Positions 8,381 through 14,956 of a stretch of DNA of 19,146 bases are shown one piece after another. The DNA lies in NCBI GenBank assembly GCA_964394585.1, contig CAYMYI010000080.1, positions 1 to 19,146 on the forward strand, written 5' to 3'. Under the pieces are notes generated by a model that had not been told where the DNA came from, made no database searches, and saw only the letters and a list, made by a program, of their open reading frames with translations. The translations under genes and the position numbers were made by a program. The DNA is from CAYUJH01 sp964394585 (GTDB lineage: Bacteria; Bacteroidota; Bacteroidia; Cytophagales; Flammeovirgaceae). The stretch's first letter is position 1; the number at the start of each line of letters is the position of its first letter.

Positions 8381-8409
8381 CTCTTGCCAAATACAAAGTA
8401 CTAAATTAT

Positions 8410-9771
8410 TTACTTAGAAAGCGATGGAAAGATACCGGTATAGTTATATGGTGTAATTTGCTTGAGTTCTACCTTTAAATCTTCAGAAAGAGCAAGTCCA
8501 TCAATAAAAACATGAATAGTCCGCTGGGTGATTTTCTCTCCGGTGCGTGTAAGTTCTTTCAGTGCTTCGTAGGGTTTGGGGTAGCCTTCGCGGCGTAAAA
8601 TAGTTTGGATAGCTTCGGCAACTACTGCCCAATTGGCTTCTAAGTCGGCAGCGATGTTGGTTTCATTTAAGGTAAGTTTCCCAATGCCTTTTTCTAACGA
8701 CTGAGTGGCAATCAACACATGTGCGAGCGGCGTCCCTAAGTTGCGCAGCACGGTAGAATCGGTTAGATCGCGTTGCAAGCGCGAAATAGGCAGCTTAGCG
8801 GCAAGGTGTTCCAGCAGAGCATTGGCAATCCCTAGGTTTCCTTCTGCATTTTCGAAGTCGATAGGGTTTACCTTGTGGGGCATTGCCGAAGAACCTACTT
8901 CATTTTTTTGGATTTTTTGCCCGAAGTACCCCATTGAGATATACTGCCAAACGTCTTTGGCAAAATCAAGTAAAATAGTATTGATGCGTTTCAGCGCATC
9001 GAAATAGGCAGCTAGGTAATCGTAATTTTCTATCTGCGTAGTAAAACGAGCGCGTTTCAGCCCCAAAGTTTCTTCTACAAATTGCTCTGCAAAAGCCAGC
9101 CAATCGTGTGTAGGATACGCCACATGGTGTGCGTTGAAATTGCCCGTAGCTCCGCCAAACTTGGCACTAAACGGTATTTGAGCCAGTAGAGAAAGTTGTT
9201 CTTCCAAACGATAGACAAATACGCCCATCTCTTTACCCATATTTGTGGGCGAAGCTGGCTGACCATGCGTAAGAGCTAACATAGGAATGGCGCGCCAAGC
9301 TACTGCACATTCTTTCAGTTTTCCCAGTACGCTCTGTAAAGCAGGGAACACTACGGTTTCGTGCGCTTCTTTGAGGGAAAGCGGAATAGCCGTATTGTTG
9401 ATATCTTGCGAGGTAAGCCCAAAATGAATAAACTCGAGATACGGAGCCAACCCCAACGTTTCAAACTTTTCTTTCAAAAAATATTCTACCGATTTTATAT
9501 CGTGATTGGTGATTTTTTCTGTGGCTTTCACCTTTTCGGCATCGGCAAGCGTAAAGCTTTGGTAAATCGACCGAAGGCTAGGAAATATTTTCGCATCGAT
9601 AGCCGAGAGTTGGGGCAGCCCTTGCTCACATAAAGCAATGAAGTACTCTACTTCGATGCGCACCCGGTACTGAATGAGCGCAAACTCCGAAAAATAGGGA
9701 GTAAGCGAACGAGTTTTGGCGGCATATCGGCCATCAATAGGAGATAGGGCAGTGAGTTCATTCAGTTCCAT
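8410..9771 (-). CDS. purB: adenylosuccinate lyase
   Basis: 453 residues from the chosen start. The enzyme cleaves SAICAR to AICAR and fumarate, and adenylosuccinate to AMP and fumarate, in purine synthesis. The N-terminus MELNELTALSPIDGRY matches PurB; an ATG three codons upstream (9780) is possible but adds residues not typical of the family, so 9771 is preferred. Visible motifs are TSQD (120-123), THGQPAS with His169, and the fumarase/aspartase superfamily signature GSSAMPHKVNP at 293-303 with the catalytic serine loop. Length and motifs fit the longer, E. coli-like form. A strong terminator-like hairpin ends only 19 bp before the start, so the gene must have its own very close promoter or be controlled through this hairpin. 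The large secreted-protein gene follows after 71 bp. Confidence 0.96.
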   Translation of the reverse strand: MELNELTALSPIDGRYAAKTRSLTPYFSEFALIQYRVRIEVEYFIALCEQGLPQLSAIDAKIFPSLRSIYQSFTLADAEKVKATEKITNHDIKSVEYFLKEKFETLGLAPYLEFIHFGLTSQDINNTAIPLSLKEAHETVVFPALQSVLGKLKECAVAWRAIPMLALTHGQPASPTNMGKEMGVFVYRLEEQLSLLAQIPFSAKFGGATGNFNAHHVAYPTHDWLAFAEQFVEETLGLKRARFTTQIENYDYLAAYFDALKRINTILLDFAKDVWQYISMGYFGQKIQKNEVGSSAMPHKVNPIDFENAEGNLGIANALLEHLAAKLPISRLQRDLTDSTVLRNLGTPLAHVLIATQSLEKGIGKLTLNETNIAADLEANWAVVAEAIQTILRREGYPKPYEALKELTRTGEKITQRTIHVFIDGLALSEDLKVELKQITPYNYTGIFPSLSK

Positions 9772-9790
9772 TATGAGCATTGGTTTTATG

Positions 9791-9827
9791 AAAAGAAAAA
9801 AGCCTGAACGCTACTGTCGCTCAGACC
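9791..9827 (-). terminator. intrinsic terminator-like hairpin just upstream of purB
   Basis: On the minus strand, 9827-9818 pairs with 9810-9801 (10 pairs, including three G-U) around a 7-nt loop, and is followed at once by TTTTTTCTTTT. It is 52 bp after the stop of the haem lipoprotein gene, which it probably terminates, but its T-tract ends only 19 bp before the purB ATG at 9771. Confidence 0.75.
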
Positions 9828-9831
9828 TTGT

Positions 9832-9839
9832 CAAAAATA
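9832..9839 (-). promoter_or_regulatory. candidate -7 box for purB
   Basis: Reads TATTTTTG on the minus strand, an exact TAnnTTTG match, immediately upstream of the purB hairpin. No clear TTTG/TTG -33 box sits about 20 nt upstream, so support is weak. If used, the mRNA would begin at or just inside the hairpin. Confidence 0.3.
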
Positions 9840-9879
9840 GGAGAACCTAGTTAAAAAGGCGGTACTTTTTACTGAAAAA

Positions 9880-10527
9880 TTAAGGGTTTGTAAATCGGAT
9901 ACTCCAAATACCGCGTAAATCGCCCGCCTTGTAAGCAATGGCTTTATCGTAGGGATATAGCTCTTTAATCTGCGCATAGTTTTCGGGTTGTACATCTTCG
10001 CCTACGGTACCGTGGCATTTAAGGCAAAGCATGTTTACCATAATGGGGGCGGCATACAGCACATCGCCATTGGCTGTGCGTAAAGTCATCGGTTCAAGAG
10101 GATCACCATTTTTCTGCTTTTGGGTATAGGCATTGAGAATGGCGTTTTCCAGAGAGTCTGGCTGGTTCGAAATGTTTCGGTATTGCAATGTAGTGCGGCG
10201 TATCGTTGTGCCAGTAGCCTGGGAGATGGAATCGGTAAGGGGTAGAGCCTTTACATTACAATACTGAATGGCTCCTACTACACCACTATCGTTCAATGCG
10301 CTCATCAGTTCTTTCCCCAATGCTTGCATCGCCTGCGTAGCTATTTTTTCGCCTTCTGTTTGGTAATAAATTACCTCATCAGCCGAAAGGGATGGTATCC
10401 CTGGTTCCGAATCGGCAACGCTTGGTTCTGCAATGGTGGTTTCTTGGTCGGTTTCTTTCGCAGGCTGCTGTGTACATGCCACTACGACAAACAATAGCAG
10501 AGCACTGAAGATTACAAGGGTTCTCAT
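9880..10527 (-). CDS. c-type haem lipoprotein with DUF3365 (Tll0287-like) domain
   Basis: 215 residues. The N-terminus is a lipoprotein signal peptide with lipobox VVAC (Cys18), so it should be lipid-anchored facing the periplasm. After a low-complexity acidic linker (about 20-45), the DUF3365-like domain begins near EVIYYQTEGEKIATQAMQAL. It contains a single CxxCH haem attachment motif, CLKCHG (Cys168, Cys171, His172), and the conserved cysteine of AIQYCNVKA (Cys90). In the cyanobacterial Tll0287 structure, as I recall, a cysteine in the equivalent helix is the second axial ligand of the haem; that would be Cys90 here. The typical ending G-D-L-R-G-I-W-S-I-R is present. A redox-sensing or electron-transfer role is inferred. 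It lies 49 bp downstream of the rhodanese gene but is separated from it by a terminator, and is followed by another terminator before purB, so it may be its own transcription unit. Confidence 0.9.
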   Translation of the reverse strand: MRTLVIFSALLLFVVVACTQQPAKETDQETTIAEPSVADSEPGIPSLSADEVIYYQTEGEKIATQAMQALGKELMSALNDSGVVGAIQYCNVKALPLTDSISQATGTTIRRTTLQYRNISNQPDSLENAILNAYTQKQKNGDPLEPMTLRTANGDVLYAAPIMVNMLCLKCHGTVGEDVQPENYAQIKELYPYDKAIAYKAGDLRGIWSIRFTNP

Positions 10528-10545
10528 GGTAAAATAGGATTAGGT

Positions 10546-10571
10546 AAAAAAAGAGCGGCCTTTCGACCGCT
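10546..10571 (-). terminator. intrinsic terminator after the rhodanese gene
   Basis: On the minus strand AGCGGTC (10571-10565) pairs with GGCCGCT (10560-10554) around a GAAA tetraloop, followed by C and seven T (10552-10546). It starts 6 bp after the rhodanese stop codon and lies 19 bp before the start of the haem lipoprotein gene. Confidence 0.85.
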
Positions 10572-10576
10572 TTCAA

Positions 10577-10894
10577 TTAATTGGTGCGTTCACCGGTCCA
10601 ACCGAGCATCCCTCCTTCGAGGTTATACAACTTGTCGAATCCGAATGTACTCATTTTCATACAGGCGGTAGCACTTCTGCCTCCGCTACGGCAATACACG
10701 TAATACGTTTTTTTAGGGTCTAAATCCATCACTTTTGCATCGAATGCGGGGCTGTTAATATCGATGCTAATCGAGTTAGGGATTTGTCCTTCGGCTACTT
10801 CTTGCGGAGTACGTACATCGAGCAAAACGCCATCGAGGCCTGCTTCGATTTTGCCTTCTAGTTCTTTTGCTGTAATGTTTTGAAATGCTGCCAT
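10577..10894 (-). CDS. single-domain rhodanese-like sulfurtransferase
   Basis: 105 residues with one rhodanese domain and no signal peptide, so it is expected in the cytoplasm. It has the CDC25/rhodanese features: LLDVRTPQEVAEGQIPNSI (24-42), the active-site loop CRSGGRS with catalytic Cys68 and a six-residue loop (68-74), and the closing GGMLGWTGE. Such proteins carry sulfane sulfur as a cysteine persulfide; PspE and GlpE are familiar relatives, but I cannot tell which partner this one serves. It is divergent from the modA-like gene with only 68 bp between the start codons and has its own terminator, so it is probably monocistronic. The ATG at 10894 gives a compact MAAFQNITAKELE start typical of the family. 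Confidence 0.92.
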   Translation of the reverse strand: MAAFQNITAKELEGKIEAGLDGVLLDVRTPQEVAEGQIPNSISIDINSPAFDAKVMDLDPKKTYYVYCRSGGRSATACMKMSTFGFDKLYNLEGGMLGWTGERTN

Positions 10895-10955
10895 ACTGAT
10901 TCTTTTAATTAGTTAATCATTAATTTACAAAAATTCTTTACAATAAAAACCAACA

Positions 10956-10988
10956 CAAATATATGAACATATGTTTATATAAATCAAA
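10956..10988 (-). promoter_or_regulatory. candidate promoter of the rhodanese gene, overlapping the modA start
   Basis: On the minus strand, TTTG (10988-10985), a 21-nt spacer, then TATATTTG (10963-10956): an exact TAnnTTTG -7 box with a -33 box at acceptable spacing. The -7 box abuts the modA start codon (10963-10965) and the -33 box lies inside modA codons. Confidence 0.5.
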
Positions 10989-11757
10989 AAAAAGTACGCC
11001 TGCTATTTTCATTCTACTATTTCTACTCATCGGTGTTTTTTTCAAAGGAACTGCTCAGCCTCCAATACGGGTAGCGACCGCCGCCAATCTCGCTCAAGCG
11101 GTTGATTCTGTCGCCCATCTGTTCGAAAAAGAATCGGGGACTCGCGTTGAGATTATATCGGGTGCCTCGGGCAAGCTCACTGCACAGATTATTAATGGTG
11201 CGCCCTTCCATGTGTTCATTGCTGCCGATATGCACTACCCCAATGCAGTGTACGAAGCCGGTAAAGCTAGTAATGCACCTTTTGCCCTCGTAGAGGGGAA
11301 TTTGGTATTTTGGTCGGCAAAGCGCTTTAGTGGATCTTCGTTCTGGGAAACGCTCGTTCCATTGACTCAGCAAGGGAAAATCGCTCTTGCCAACCCTGAG
11401 TTAGCTCCTTATGGCACTACTGCAAGAGCAATTTTAGAAGAAAAAAACCTTTGGGAAACACTCGTTCCACGGGTTGTATACGGAGAAAACGTGGGGCAAG
11501 TCAACCGCCTGATTTATACAGGTACTGTTACTGCCGCATTTACTGCGGCTTCAGCACAATATGCACCCCAACTGCGCAATATTGGGTATTGGTATCCTCT
11601 GCCAGAAGGCAAGAGAATTCCGCACGGAGTGGTATTACTCAGACATTCGGCAACTCACCAAGCTGAAGCCGTTCAACAGTTTTATACATTTTTGTTCTCA
11701 AAACAAGCACAAGAAATCTTTCAGCAATTTGGGTATAGCTCTTCTACACTTCGCTAA
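10963..11757 (+). CDS. modA: ModA-family periplasmic molybdate/tungstate-type binding protein (no modBC nearby)
   Basis: 264 residues. The N-terminus has a basic stretch (KSKKS), a hydrophobic core (14-28) and a cleavage-like GTAQ-P, so it is exported; there is no lipobox. ModA features: IRVATAANLAQAVDSVAHLF (35-54), the oxyanion-loop ISGASGKLTAQI (65-76, Ser69), FIAAD (85-89), IALANPELAPYGTTARAIL (140-158) and WETLVPRVVYGENVGQV (164-180). The usual first binding-site Ser in A-A-S-L is Asn42 here. The expected partners, the permease ModB and ATPase ModC, are not adjacent; the next gene is an MFS exporter 123 bp downstream. The protein may work with a transporter encoded elsewhere. The exact oxyanion is not certain. 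It is divergent from the rhodanese gene. Confidence 0.85.
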   Translation: MNICLYKSKKSTPAIFILLFLLIGVFFKGTAQPPIRVATAANLAQAVDSVAHLFEKESGTRVEIISGASGKLTAQIINGAPFHVFIAADMHYPNAVYEAGKASNAPFALVEGNLVFWSAKRFSGSSFWETLVPLTQQGKIALANPELAPYGTTARAILEEKNLWETLVPRVVYGENVGQVNRLIYTGTVTAAFTAASAQYAPQLRNIGYWYPLPEGKRIPHGVVLLRHSATHQAEAVQQFYTFLFSKQAQEIFQQFGYSSSTLR

Positions 11758-11850
11758 TGCTGATATACCACAGGCGTTCTTAATACTGATTAATTTCTAC
11801 AAGCCACGCGCGCTTTGCCCCTAATCGTGCTCAGCCGGGCTGGTTATCAC

Positions 11851-11870
11851 AATTCCCGATTAATTCCCGA
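11851..11870. repeat. short tandem direct repeat upstream of the MFS gene
   Basis: AATTCCCGA occurs at 11851-11859 and 11862-11870, a period of 11 bp (about one helical turn), ending 10 bp before the ATG at 11881. The spacing would suit two protein contacts on the same DNA face, but no regulator gene is adjacent. Confidence 0.4.
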
Positions 11871-11880
11871 ACATTGCAAC

Positions 11881-13077
11881 ATGCAAACGAAAAAAACTCC
11901 TTCCAATGGCGTGCTTAAAATTACGTTGCTCGTTGCCGCCAGCATGACTGTGATGTCGGGCGCTACCATTGCCCCCTCTCTCCCGCAAATTCAAGCGGTG
12001 TTTGCTACGCAGCCCAACGCCCCCCTGCTTACCCGCCTTGTTTTGACGATTCCCGGATTGTTCATCGCTGCTATTTCGCCCCTTACCGGGTGGATTGTCG
12101 ACCGTTTTGGCAGGAAACCCTTGCTGCTAGGCTCGCTGGTATTGTACGGGTTTGCAGGTACTTCAGGGTACTACCTCGATAGCCTTTATAGCATCATCAT
12201 CGGCAGGGCGTTCTTAGGGATTGCCGTAGCCGGTATCATGACTACCACATCTACGCTCGTAGCCGATTATTTTGCAGGCGAAGAACGCAACCGATTCACC
12301 GGACTACAAGGAATGTTTACGGCAATTGGAGGCATTATTTTCATAAGTCTAGGGGGCTTTTTAGCCGATATACATTGGCGAATGCCTTTTTTGGTATATC
12401 TATTAGCCTTCGTGGTGATTCCTGCAGTTTTATTGGTATTATATGAACCCACACGGTTTACCCGCGATAAAAATGCGCCTAAGGCTATCCTTTCGGGGAA
12501 TACTAAAAAATGGATGGCTATAAATTATGGCGCCGCCTTCCTTGGTATGGCGATTTTCTACATGATTCCAGTGCAAATTCCTTTCATTTTAAACGAAATG
12601 GGAAATGTAAGCAATGCCCAAATTGGGCAAGCCATTGCCTCGGGCATGGTTGCCGGTGCGCTGGTTTCGTTCAATTATTCTCGTTTGCGAAAGTGGCTTA
12701 ACTTCACACAAGTGTACATTGTTATTTTCTTAATGATGGCGTTGGGTTATGCTGTGGTGTGGCAAGCACAAAGTTACTTTCACATTATAGTAGGGATGGT
12801 TGCCAATGGGTTAGGGTTTGGTATGCTGATGCCCAACACGAGTTTATGCCTTATGGCGATGGCTCCTTTAGAACTACGCGGCAGGATTTTAAGCGGTGTC
12901 AACTCGTTCATTTTTATTGGGCAATTTGTGTCCCCTATTATGGTACAGCCTATTGCCAATCAAATTGGTTTGCAGGCGTCATTTGCCGTGTTTGCCTTAG
13001 TGATGGTAGGCATTGCCTTATTTTTTGGGGGGCTATATTGGCAAGATCGCTATCGCCCTTCGGTACAAAAAGCATAA
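11881..13077 (+). CDS. MFS transporter, drug-efflux (DHA1/Bcr-like) type
   Basis: 398 residues from the ATG at 11881. An upstream in-frame TTG at 11815 would add 22 residues without hydrophobic or conserved character, so I reject it. The protein is very hydrophobic, with about 12 membrane segments. The major facilitator motif A is visible between the second and third segments as GWIVDRFGRKPLL (from about residue 70), and the first segment carries SMTVMSGATIAPSLPQI, a form common in multidrug/sugar efflux MFS proteins. A charged central loop (about 205-225: YEPTRFTRDKNAPKA) separates the two halves. The substrate is not predictable from sequence. It follows modA on the same strand but is separated by 123 bp holding a short direct repeat, so co-transcription is unproven. 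fmt follows after 54 bp. Confidence 0.9.
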   Translation: MQTKKTPSNGVLKITLLVAASMTVMSGATIAPSLPQIQAVFATQPNAPLLTRLVLTIPGLFIAAISPLTGWIVDRFGRKPLLLGSLVLYGFAGTSGYYLDSLYSIIIGRAFLGIAVAGIMTTTSTLVADYFAGEERNRFTGLQGMFTAIGGIIFISLGGFLADIHWRMPFLVYLLAFVVIPAVLLVLYEPTRFTRDKNAPKAILSGNTKKWMAINYGAAFLGMAIFYMIPVQIPFILNEMGNVSNAQIGQAIASGMVAGALVSFNYSRLRKWLNFTQVYIVIFLMMALGYAVVWQAQSYFHIIVGMVANGLGFGMLMPNTSLCLMAMAPLELRGRILSGVNSFIFIGQFVSPIMVQPIANQIGLQASFAVFALVMVGIALFFGGLYWQDRYRPSVQKA

Positions 13078-13131
13078 ACATGTAGAAACGTTGTTTAATT
13101 TTTTTATGGTAAGGATATCTATAACAAAACT

Positions 13132-14061
13132 ATGACCTCACCTCGCATCATTTATATGGGGACGCCGGAATTTGCCGTGCCTTCCCTCGAAATACTGATT
13201 GAAAACGGATGGAATGTAGTAGCTGTTGTTACAGCCCCCGATAAGCCCGCTGGCAGAGGCCTTAACATGCACGAATCGGCAGTAAAGCAAGCTGCACTAC
13301 GTTACAGCCTGCCTGTGCTGCAGCCAAAAAACTTAAAAGACCCTGCGTTTCTTGAAGAACTCAAACGCTACCAAGCCGACCTTCAAATCGTAGTTGCCTT
13401 CCGAATGTTACCCGAAGTAGTATGGAACATGCCTCCCATGGGTACGTTTAACCTGCACGCATCGCTGCTGCCCCAATACCGTGGTGCCGCGCCTATCAAT
13501 TGGGCGGTTATGAATGGGGAAACCGAAACCGGTGTTACTACTTTTTTCTTGCAACACGAGATTGATACCGGCGATCTTATTTTACAAGAAAAAGAGCCTA
13601 TCCACTACGAAGATACCGCAGGGACGCTATACGAAAGACTCATGCACAAAGGAGCCTTGCTTGTGTTGAAAACAGTAGAGCAAATTGCCGCCGGAACGGT
13701 ACAACCTACCCCACAGGAAATTCCAAATACTTTAAAAAAAGCACCCAAAATTTTTAAGGAAGATTGCCAAATCGACTTCCAACAATCGGCAGAGGCAATT
13801 TACCACTTCGTGCGAGGACTTGCGCCCTACCCTACTGCATGGATGTTCCTACAGAACAAACGTTGCAAAGTGTTTGGCGTAATACCCGTAGCACACTTAG
13901 CCGATACCGATGAATCGCAAGAGATAGGCAGCTTGCACCTTCTCCCTCAAAAATCGCTTTATGTAAAAGCTGCCGAAGGATGGGTGCAACTCGAAGAAGT
14001 GCAACTTGAAGGGCGAAAACGCATGAAAATTCAAGACTTTTTAAGAGGTTTCAACTTATGA
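13132..14061 (+). CDS. fmt: methionyl-tRNA formyltransferase
   Basis: 309 residues, typical length. It transfers the formyl group from 10-formyltetrahydrofolate to Met-tRNA(fMet) for translation initiation. The N-terminal formyltransferase domain begins RIIYMGTPEFAVPSLE (5-20), with PDKPAGRGLNMHESAVK (36-52). The folate-binding/catalytic signature is NLHASLLPQYRGAAPINWA (107-125; Asn107, His109), followed by IDTGD (144-148) with the catalytic aspartate. The C-terminal OB-like domain runs from about 205 to the end. The stop overlaps the aroQ start (ATGA), indicating translational coupling. No clear promoter box was seen in the 54 bp upstream. Confidence 0.97.
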   Translation: MTSPRIIYMGTPEFAVPSLEILIENGWNVVAVVTAPDKPAGRGLNMHESAVKQAALRYSLPVLQPKNLKDPAFLEELKRYQADLQIVVAFRMLPEVVWNMPPMGTFNLHASLLPQYRGAAPINWAVMNGETETGVTTFFLQHEIDTGDLILQEKEPIHYEDTAGTLYERLMHKGALLVLKTVEQIAAGTVQPTPQEIPNTLKKAPKIFKEDCQIDFQQSAEAIYHFVRGLAPYPTAWMFLQNKRCKVFGVIPVAHLADTDESQEIGSLHLLPQKSLYVKAAEGWVQLEEVQLEGRKRMKIQDFLRGFNL

Positions 14062-14483
14062 AAACGATTTACATCCTCAATGGCCCCAACTTAAACTTGC
14101 TGGGCAAACGCGAACCAGAAATTTACGGAAGGCAGACCTTTGAAGAGTACTTCCAACAGCTACAAAAAAAATTTGACGAACGTGCCTCGCTACACTATTT
14201 CCAATCGAATTATGAGGGCGCTCTACTCGATAAACTTCACGAAATTGGCTTTACTACCGATGGTATTCTGTTAAATGCTGGCGCATATACCCACACCTCG
14301 ATAGCGCTTGCCGACGCCATTGCCGGAATTGAAACCCCAGTGCTTGAAGTCCACATTTCCAATGTCCATGCGCGGGAAGCATTTCGACAGCAGAGCTACC
14401 TAAGCAAAAACTGTGTGGGTAGCATTGTAGGGTTAGGGTTAGAGGGGTATGCCTTGGGGGTTCAGTATTTTTTAGGCATTTAA
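14058..14483 (+). CDS. aroQ: type II 3-dehydroquinate dehydratase
   Basis: 141 residues. It converts 3-dehydroquinate to 3-dehydroshikimate in the shikimate pathway; the type II enzyme is a small flavodoxin-like protein that forms a dodecamer. The start gives MKTIYILNGPNLNLLGKREP, the family hallmark, with the catalytic tyrosine in EIYG (Tyr23) on the flexible lid, Asn73 in LLNAGAYTHTS, and the catalytic His99 with the substrate-binding Ser/Asn in EVHISN (97-102). It overlaps fmt by 4 bp (ATGA). At the other end its stop overlaps the stop of the convergent lipoprotein gene. Its 3' end carries four closely spaced G-runs on the coding strand (14430-14460). Confidence 0.96.
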   Translation: MKTIYILNGPNLNLLGKREPEIYGRQTFEEYFQQLQKKFDERASLHYFQSNYEGALLDKLHEIGFTTDGILLNAGAYTHTSIALADAIAGIETPVLEVHISNVHAREAFRQQSYLSKNCVGSIVGLGLEGYALGVQYFLGI

Positions 14484-14956
14484 AAAGCACAGCCATTAGG
14501 CAGTGGAGGCACTAAAGCGAGTTCTTGCGCAAACCCTTCCGGCAAGATAACCTGCTGAAATCCCTCGGCTATGTTGCCTTTCATGGCATGAGAGCCATAG
14601 CCAGTAGTATTCATATGTACGCGTACCAACACGGTATCGGTAGCTATAATGGCAACCCCTCCACCCGAACGAGTGAACGGTTGTTCGTTCACATGGCTAT
14701 GTGCCAAAATCCTACGATAGAGTAAGATTCCTTCGGGTGTAATTACCTCCCACCAATCTGCATACTGCTCGCAGCCGGTATCGGGTGTCTGCAAGGTTAC
14801 CGAAAAACGATAGTTTCCTTCGCCTCCACTAGTGGTTATACCCACCACTTGAGGCTTGTCTTGAATGGTGGAAGAAACGCGAGTTTGCAATTGGCAGGAA
14901 ACTACGTTCCATGCAAAAGGGATACATAGTAAAAAAAACAGCATCGTATTTTTCAT
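14480..14956 (-). CDS. uncharacterised lipoprotein (YADWWEV-type family)
   Basis: 158 residues. A lipoprotein signal peptide with lipobox VVSC (Cys21) precedes a beta-rich domain. Striking, probably conserved blocks are DTGCEQYADWWEVI (59-72), LLYRRILAHSHVNEQPFTR (78-96) and VRVHMNTTGYG (111-121). I recall similar unnamed proteins in Bacteroidota and cyanobacteria but know no function. Cys62 and Cys156 could form a disulfide joining the N-terminal part to the C-terminus. The gene starts directly after the stop of the upstream serine hydrolase gene (TAA then ATG, no gap), implying translational coupling and a shared envelope role. Its own stop overlaps the aroQ stop on the other strand, and no terminator is visible between them. 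Confidence 0.85.
   Translation of the reverse strand: MKNTMLFFLLCIPFAWNVVSCQLQTRVSSTIQDKPQVVGITTSGGEGNYRFSVTLQTPDTGCEQYADWWEVITPEGILLYRRILAHSHVNEQPFTRSGGGVAIIATDTVLVRVHMNTTGYGSHAMKGNIAEGFQQVILPEGFAQELALVPPLPNGCAF

Noticed and set aside
8079..8396. 105-codon minus-strand frame overlapping the adhesin start
   Set aside because: It overlaps the signal-peptide region in another frame and has Cys/Arg-rich, composition-driven sequence with no recognisable domain.
11815..11880. 22-residue N-terminal extension of the MFS protein from a TTG
   Set aside because: The added residues lack hydrophobic or conserved character; the ATG at 11881 leads directly into a normal MFS N-terminus.
14430..14443. Telomere-like GGGTTAGGGTTAG
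   Set aside because: Only two units, inside aroQ, encoding the normal Gly-rich end of the protein. Kept only as a possible G-quadruplex.
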